NCBI RefSeq assembly: GCF_052857255.1
Contig: NC_135497.1
Location: 351,667,197 to 351,731,196 of the forward strand
Origin: Amblyomma americanum
Lineage: Eukaryota > Arthropoda > Arachnida > Ixodida > Ixodidae
DNA length: 64,000 nt
Direction of reading: 5' to 3'
Both the position numbers and the translations under genes were made by a program. Of the stretch, positions 60,596 through 64,000 are shown piece by piece. Each line of letters opens with the position of its first letter. The first letter of the stretch is position 1. The notes under the pieces were generated by a model. It searched no databases and had not been told where the DNA came from. It saw only the letters and a program-made list of their open reading frames with translations.

Positions 60596-60832
60596 TTTAG
60601 TTTATGCGGGTTTAACGTCCCAAAGCGACTAAGGCTATGAGAGACGCCGTAGTGAAGGGCTCCGGGAATTTCGACCACCTGGGGTTCTTCAACGTGCACT
60701 GACATCGCACAGTACACGGGCCTCTAGAATTTCGCCTTCATCGAAATTCGACCGCCGCGGCCGGGATCGAACCGGCGTCTTTCGGACCAGCAGCTGAGCG
60801 CCATGCATAACCACTCAGCCACCGCGGCGGCT
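60596..60832 (-). mobile_element. tRNA-derived SINE, family A, minus, nested in the LINE
   Basis: Reverse complement starts GCCGCCGCGGTGGCTGAGTGG. Flanked by a 14-bp exact duplication, ATTCAATGGAAAAG (60582-60595 and 60833-60846). Confidence 0.95.
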
Positions 60833-60863
60833 ATTCAATGGAAAAGAAGCACAGTGTAGAACT

Positions 60864-61043
60864 GATGACGATGATGAATTTTTATGGCGCAAGGGCATCT
60901 GAGGCCAAAGAGCGCCATGACACAAGGTTGTTTCTTCTACTCAAGGTGGGGTCAAAGACCCATTTCCCAAGCATTTCACCCTAAAGAAGCCGAGCACCAG
61001 GCAGGGGAAAGCATGTACCCATCACCGGTGGGTGCCCGGTGGC
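60864..61043 (-). mobile_element. 5'-truncated SINE, family B, nested in the LINE
   Basis: Matches the body of the SINE at 26901-27155 (TTTTATGGCGCAAGGGCATC, GGGGTCAAAGACCCATTTCC) but lacks the tRNA-like head. Flanked by TGTAGAACT at 60855-60863 and 61044-61052, so the truncation happened at insertion. Confidence 0.92.
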
Positions 61044-61499
61044 TGTAGAACTATACCGATACTGGAAAAGGCAGATCAGGAAGAAAGCGTTTTATGATAA
61101 CTCATGAGGTAGTGCCCTACTCGATCTTTGAAGCTATAGGTCAGGATGTTCTAGAACGCGAGGCTATAAAAAGAAATTTAATGAAAAAGATGACACTTGT
61201 GCTCTGTGTGGTAAATCTGTAGAAACAATAGAACACCTCATACTAAAATGTGATGGTATCCATCCCGATGTCGCTGCAGGGACAGTCACTCTTCCTGAGC
61301 CCCTAGGGTTTAGAGACAACAATAGTCATGTAAATAAATCTGGGGTGGAAATTAGCAAAAAGCGATTGGAGGATCGGTGGCTCAAAAACAAAGGTGACAT
61401 AAGGTTAAAAGTGTAGGAAGGCGTATTTAAAGAAAATAGCGAATTTTAATGACTTACAACACAGTTAAACAAAAATAAAGAAAAAAATGGCTGTGATTT

Positions 61500-61879
61500 A
61501 GCTATGGTTAAACCTGGTAGGTAGCGACTCTAGCGAGAGCTAAAGGGCATGACTACTTTTCCAACAAACACAAAACCTCCTCAAAATCTCCCATAAAATA
61601 TCCCCAGGAGGTCCTCATTTTTTTCCCGAAGACATTCAAAAAACGTCCCCACAACTAGCCGTGTCCAAAAAGTTGTGCGTCCCAGGGACGGCCCCAAAAG
61701 GTTAATGCTAGATTTCTCGGCTCTGGCTCAATAAAATTATTTCTTCTTTTTCATGCAGACTTCAAGCATCTAAAGGCACATATGTGCCAAATTTCAGGCA
61801 CATGCTTACGTTACAGGTGGTGTAATACATCTGTCCACTCGCGTGAATGCTTGCTGGCTAGGCCATTCAGACTTACCTG
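61500..61879. other. unassigned DNA between retroelements
   Basis: No gene recognised. AATAAA near 61729. Confidence 0.4.
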
Positions 61880-62790
61880 TTTACATGAAATGTGCTTTAA
61901 GAAGGTGAAAATTTGGGCTGGTTGGTGCATGATCTTGTGACGGGAGCAGAGCAGCACGAGGACAACGAGAGAGGCGGGACAAGACGCTGAATAACAAGAT
62001 TTTTAATGCACGTTCGTCGAATATATACATCTCGCTCGTATAAGAAGGAAAAGAAAAAAGCATGAAAAACGGACAAGATGTACACGTGGTGAAATATTAA
62101 GACATCGCACGCAGATAATCAATTTCGCTGTCACGAAGCACTATTGAAGGTATGCAGACGCATATGTCGCTCTTTTGCCCGATGTTGAAGGCTTCTTCAA
62201 TCTCCCTGGTCCTATCGATCAAAATACGACGGGATGACCATTGTGTTGATAAGCTGCAGAGCGCATTCATGCTCTCTGCAATGTTTTGCTAATTCACTGC
62301 TGATGGCGCCCTTTAGGGATCTCTCGAAGCCGTTTATTCAAACAGCGCCCCTGTTTGACCAATGTTGGTGCGTCCGCATGACAGATGTATTTCATAAACC
62401 CTGGTTTTCACACATTTCACATGTTTTTTTCCGGTGTTCTTTCTTGCATTGATTTTTTCCTTTGCTCGCTGTTGACTTTGGCGCATAGGCTCCTTATCTT
62501 GTTGGGTGCTGACATAAGCACTTTTACACCAGCTCTTGCTCCTACCCCTTTGAGACTGTGGGAAATGCCATTAATACAAGGAATGACCGCGTACGGCTTC
62601 CTTTATTCTGATGTGGTTGTGACATATTTTCTGCCTCTAAGTGCTTGCAGAATCCCTTCTGCAACACTGCATAGCAGTCCTCGTCGGGCAACTTGCTGCT
62701 TTCAGCCGACGGTTATGGGTGTCAGAACTGTCTTGAACTTCATGATGACAGGATCTCGTCAATTGCGGCTCTCATTGCTGCTTTTTTCTA
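61880..62790 (-). mobile_element. Penelope-like element fragment, minus orientation
   Basis: On the minus strand, 62790-62460 encodes a segment with INGISHSLKGVGARAGVK and LMSAPNKIRSLCAKVNS, matching the linker between RT and GIY-YIG endonuclease in Penelope-like elements. VKQGRCLNKRLRE near 62320 is a decayed GIY-YIG part. The remainder to 61880 is 3' flank of the element. Frames are broken. Confidence 0.65.
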
Positions 62791-63296
62791 CCCCCGCTTG
62801 ATGATCTTGGAGTGCACAGATGTGTAGGGGAGCAGTCCCTTCTTGCTTCGTGGTCCGTACCGCCAGCATATGTGAGCGCCTAGAAAGGCTAGCGTCAAGT
62901 CAAGATATCGCACAGCGTTGTTTTCTGGGAGTTCAGTTGTTATGTCTAGTCCTAGTTCTTCTAGTCCTTAGCAAAAGTAGCAATGAGAGCCGCATTGACG
63001 AGATCCTGTCATCATGAAGTTCAAGGCAGTTTTGACGCCCAGAACAGTCGACTGAAAGCAGCAGGTTACCCGATGAGACTGCTATCCAGTGTCGTAGAAG
63101 GGATTCTGCAAGCACTCAGAGACAGAAAATATGTCACAACCACATCAGAATAAAGGAAGCCGTATATACGCGGTCATTCCTTGCATTAATGGCATTCCCC
63201 CACAGTCTCAAAAGGGTAGGAGCAAGAGCTGGTGTTAAAGTGCTCATGTCAGCACCCATTCAATTAAGAAGCCTGTGCGGCAAAGTCAACAGCAAT
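62461..63296. repeat. inverted repeat of about 325-bp arms
   Basis: 62461-62787 and about 62968-63296 are diverged reverse complements (shared ATGAGAGCCGCA, AGATCCTGTCATCATGAAGTT, CTGATGTGGTTGTGACATAT and complements). The spacer is about 180 bp. Two Penelope fragments in opposite orientation produce it. Confidence 0.85.
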
Positions 63297-63330
63297 GGTT
63301 GTGTCCTTTACCATATCTTAATTTCGCACA
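62968..63330 (+). mobile_element. Penelope-like element fragment, plus orientation
   Basis: Encodes in broken frames FPHSLKRVGARAGVKV and RSLCGKVNSNG, the same RT-to-endonuclease linker as the minus copy. Ends about 63330 without the endonuclease. Confidence 0.6.
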
Positions 63331-63369
63331 CATTGTAAAGATTTGGTTGAGCGCATATGGGCAGTGCAA

Positions 63370-63535
63370 GAAGGGATCTTCACTGAACTCCAAAATGGCT
63401 TCTGTTTAAACAGGACTTGTCCTCAACCAGTGCATTGAATTGGCGCGGAAAAAAAAAAAAAAAAAACCCGAGGCCCCTTCGGCTGCTTCCTCGATATCGC
63501 AAAAGCATACGGCAGTGTGCTGCCCTGGTGAAAAT
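63370..63535 (+). mobile_element. LINE reverse-transcriptase fragment
   Basis: ELQNGF near 63390, followed after frameshifts by CIELARK and, around a poly-A run, a CFLDIAKAYGSVLPW-like block (RT motif A). A short relic of the LINE group seen to the left. Confidence 0.55.
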
Positions 63536-64000
63536 ATGAAGTGGGATTCCAAATGCATGGTTCCACTTGCTTTCAAGTGTGCCATTTGAGCAAGTGGTTT
63601 TTTACAAATGATCCCACTTGCTTTTAAGCGGTATACCACTAGACTGCAACTGGCCACAGCTGGGCATGAAGTGGAAACCCGGTCCATATGAACATCTTCA
63701 TATTCGATAAACAAGACAAGGACTAATATGATTCTTAAAATAAGATCTATCAGCAGCTTAGCCTACTAAATTGCATGCATCGTTTGCTCAGTGTTCAACC
63801 ACTGCGGTCGAAATTCTGTGAAATAACTGCGCTGAATGGGCAAGTGCCACTGGCTCCAGTATGAGAGACTCATAAGCGCTGTTATATATGGGAGCAGAAG
63901 TGCGTTCTGGGGGGTTGGGGGGGGGGGGGGGTGGATGTATACATGAGCTAATTTTATCAATGTTCAACCATAGTATTTGTTTCTTGTGCGTGTTGTATGG
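63536..64000. other. unassigned DNA with a poly-G run
   Basis: No gene recognised. A G-rich run lies near 63909-63931. Confidence 0.45.

Larger units (their letters stand above)
56230..61500 (+). mobile_element. plus-strand LINE (ORF1 plus endonuclease-RT), broken by three insertions
   Basis: In order: coiled-coil and SGNH-like ORF1 (to 57024), apurinic endonuclease (about 57025-57700), RT (58560-59380), post-RT region, then a C-terminal CALCGKSVETIEH...C zinc-knuckle-like motif near 61200. Interrupted by a solo LTR (59639-60424), a SINE (60596-60832) and a truncated SINE (60864-61043). Removing the inserts lets the frame run RWAAKEFKYQYRK at the first site. The clade is uncertain; SGNH-like ORF1 proteins are known from CR1-group LINEs. 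Confidence 0.85.

Noticed and set aside
1..64000. CRISPR arrays, bacterial operons or rRNA
   Set aside because: No regularly spaced repeats, Shine-Dalgarno-led gene strings or rRNA-like blocks were seen; the sequence is eukaryotic throughout.

Overview
The window looks like nuclear DNA of an arthropod, most likely a hard tick (ixodid). The reasons are a TCF/LEF gene with short exons and kilobase introns, tRNA-derived SINEs, several LINE lineages, a Penelope-like element, a Ty3-type LTR element and a P-element-like THAP transposon, many of them nested. There are no bacterial-style operons, and I found no convincing tRNA, rRNA or CRISPR array. The genus cannot be fixed by eye.

Layout. 1-13 kb: GC-rich, CpG-rich DNA with no gene I can defend. 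It holds a (TA)n tract, a hammerhead-ribozyme-like motif (about 914-972), two TATA-like boxes ahead of a GC island (1290-2600), a decayed transposon with Myb/SANT-like coding (11093-11928) and a 193-bp MITE with perfect 29-bp inverted repeats (12198-12390). 13.4-15.2 kb: a TTAA-flanked transposon, copy A. 15.6-20.0 kb: a P-superfamily transposon of about 4.1 kb, with an apparently intact two-exon transposase (936 aa), inserted into the tRNA-like head of a SINE. Both levels of target-site duplication are still readable.

23.6-44.1 kb, plus strand: the only clear host gene, the 3' part of a pangolin/TCF7L2-type Wnt effector. Five exons encode a proline-rich region, the HMG box, a basic tail, the C-clamp (split over exons 4 and 5) and a serine/threonine-rich C terminus. 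The beta-catenin-binding N terminus is not visible and should lie upstream. Its introns hold SINEs, a LINE fragment broken by a SINE, a pogo-like MITE and, in the 10.8-kb last intron, a decayed Ty3/gypsy element (35203-40220). 44.1-53.2 kb: the 3' UTR and flank, containing one SINE and copy B of the TTAA element in the opposite orientation to copy A.

53.2-64 kb: a repeat graveyard. A minus-strand LINE (53249 to about 56120) carries a SINE. A plus-strand LINE with SGNH-like ORF1, endonuclease, RT and C-terminal zinc-knuckle remnants (about 56230-61500) is interrupted by a solo LTR, a SINE and a truncated second-family SINE, each with target duplications. It is followed by two Penelope-like fragments in inverted orientation and a last LINE RT fragment. 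Exon joins and element boundaries were worked out by hand from splice signals, reading phase and repeats; family names rest on recognised motifs, not on database searches.
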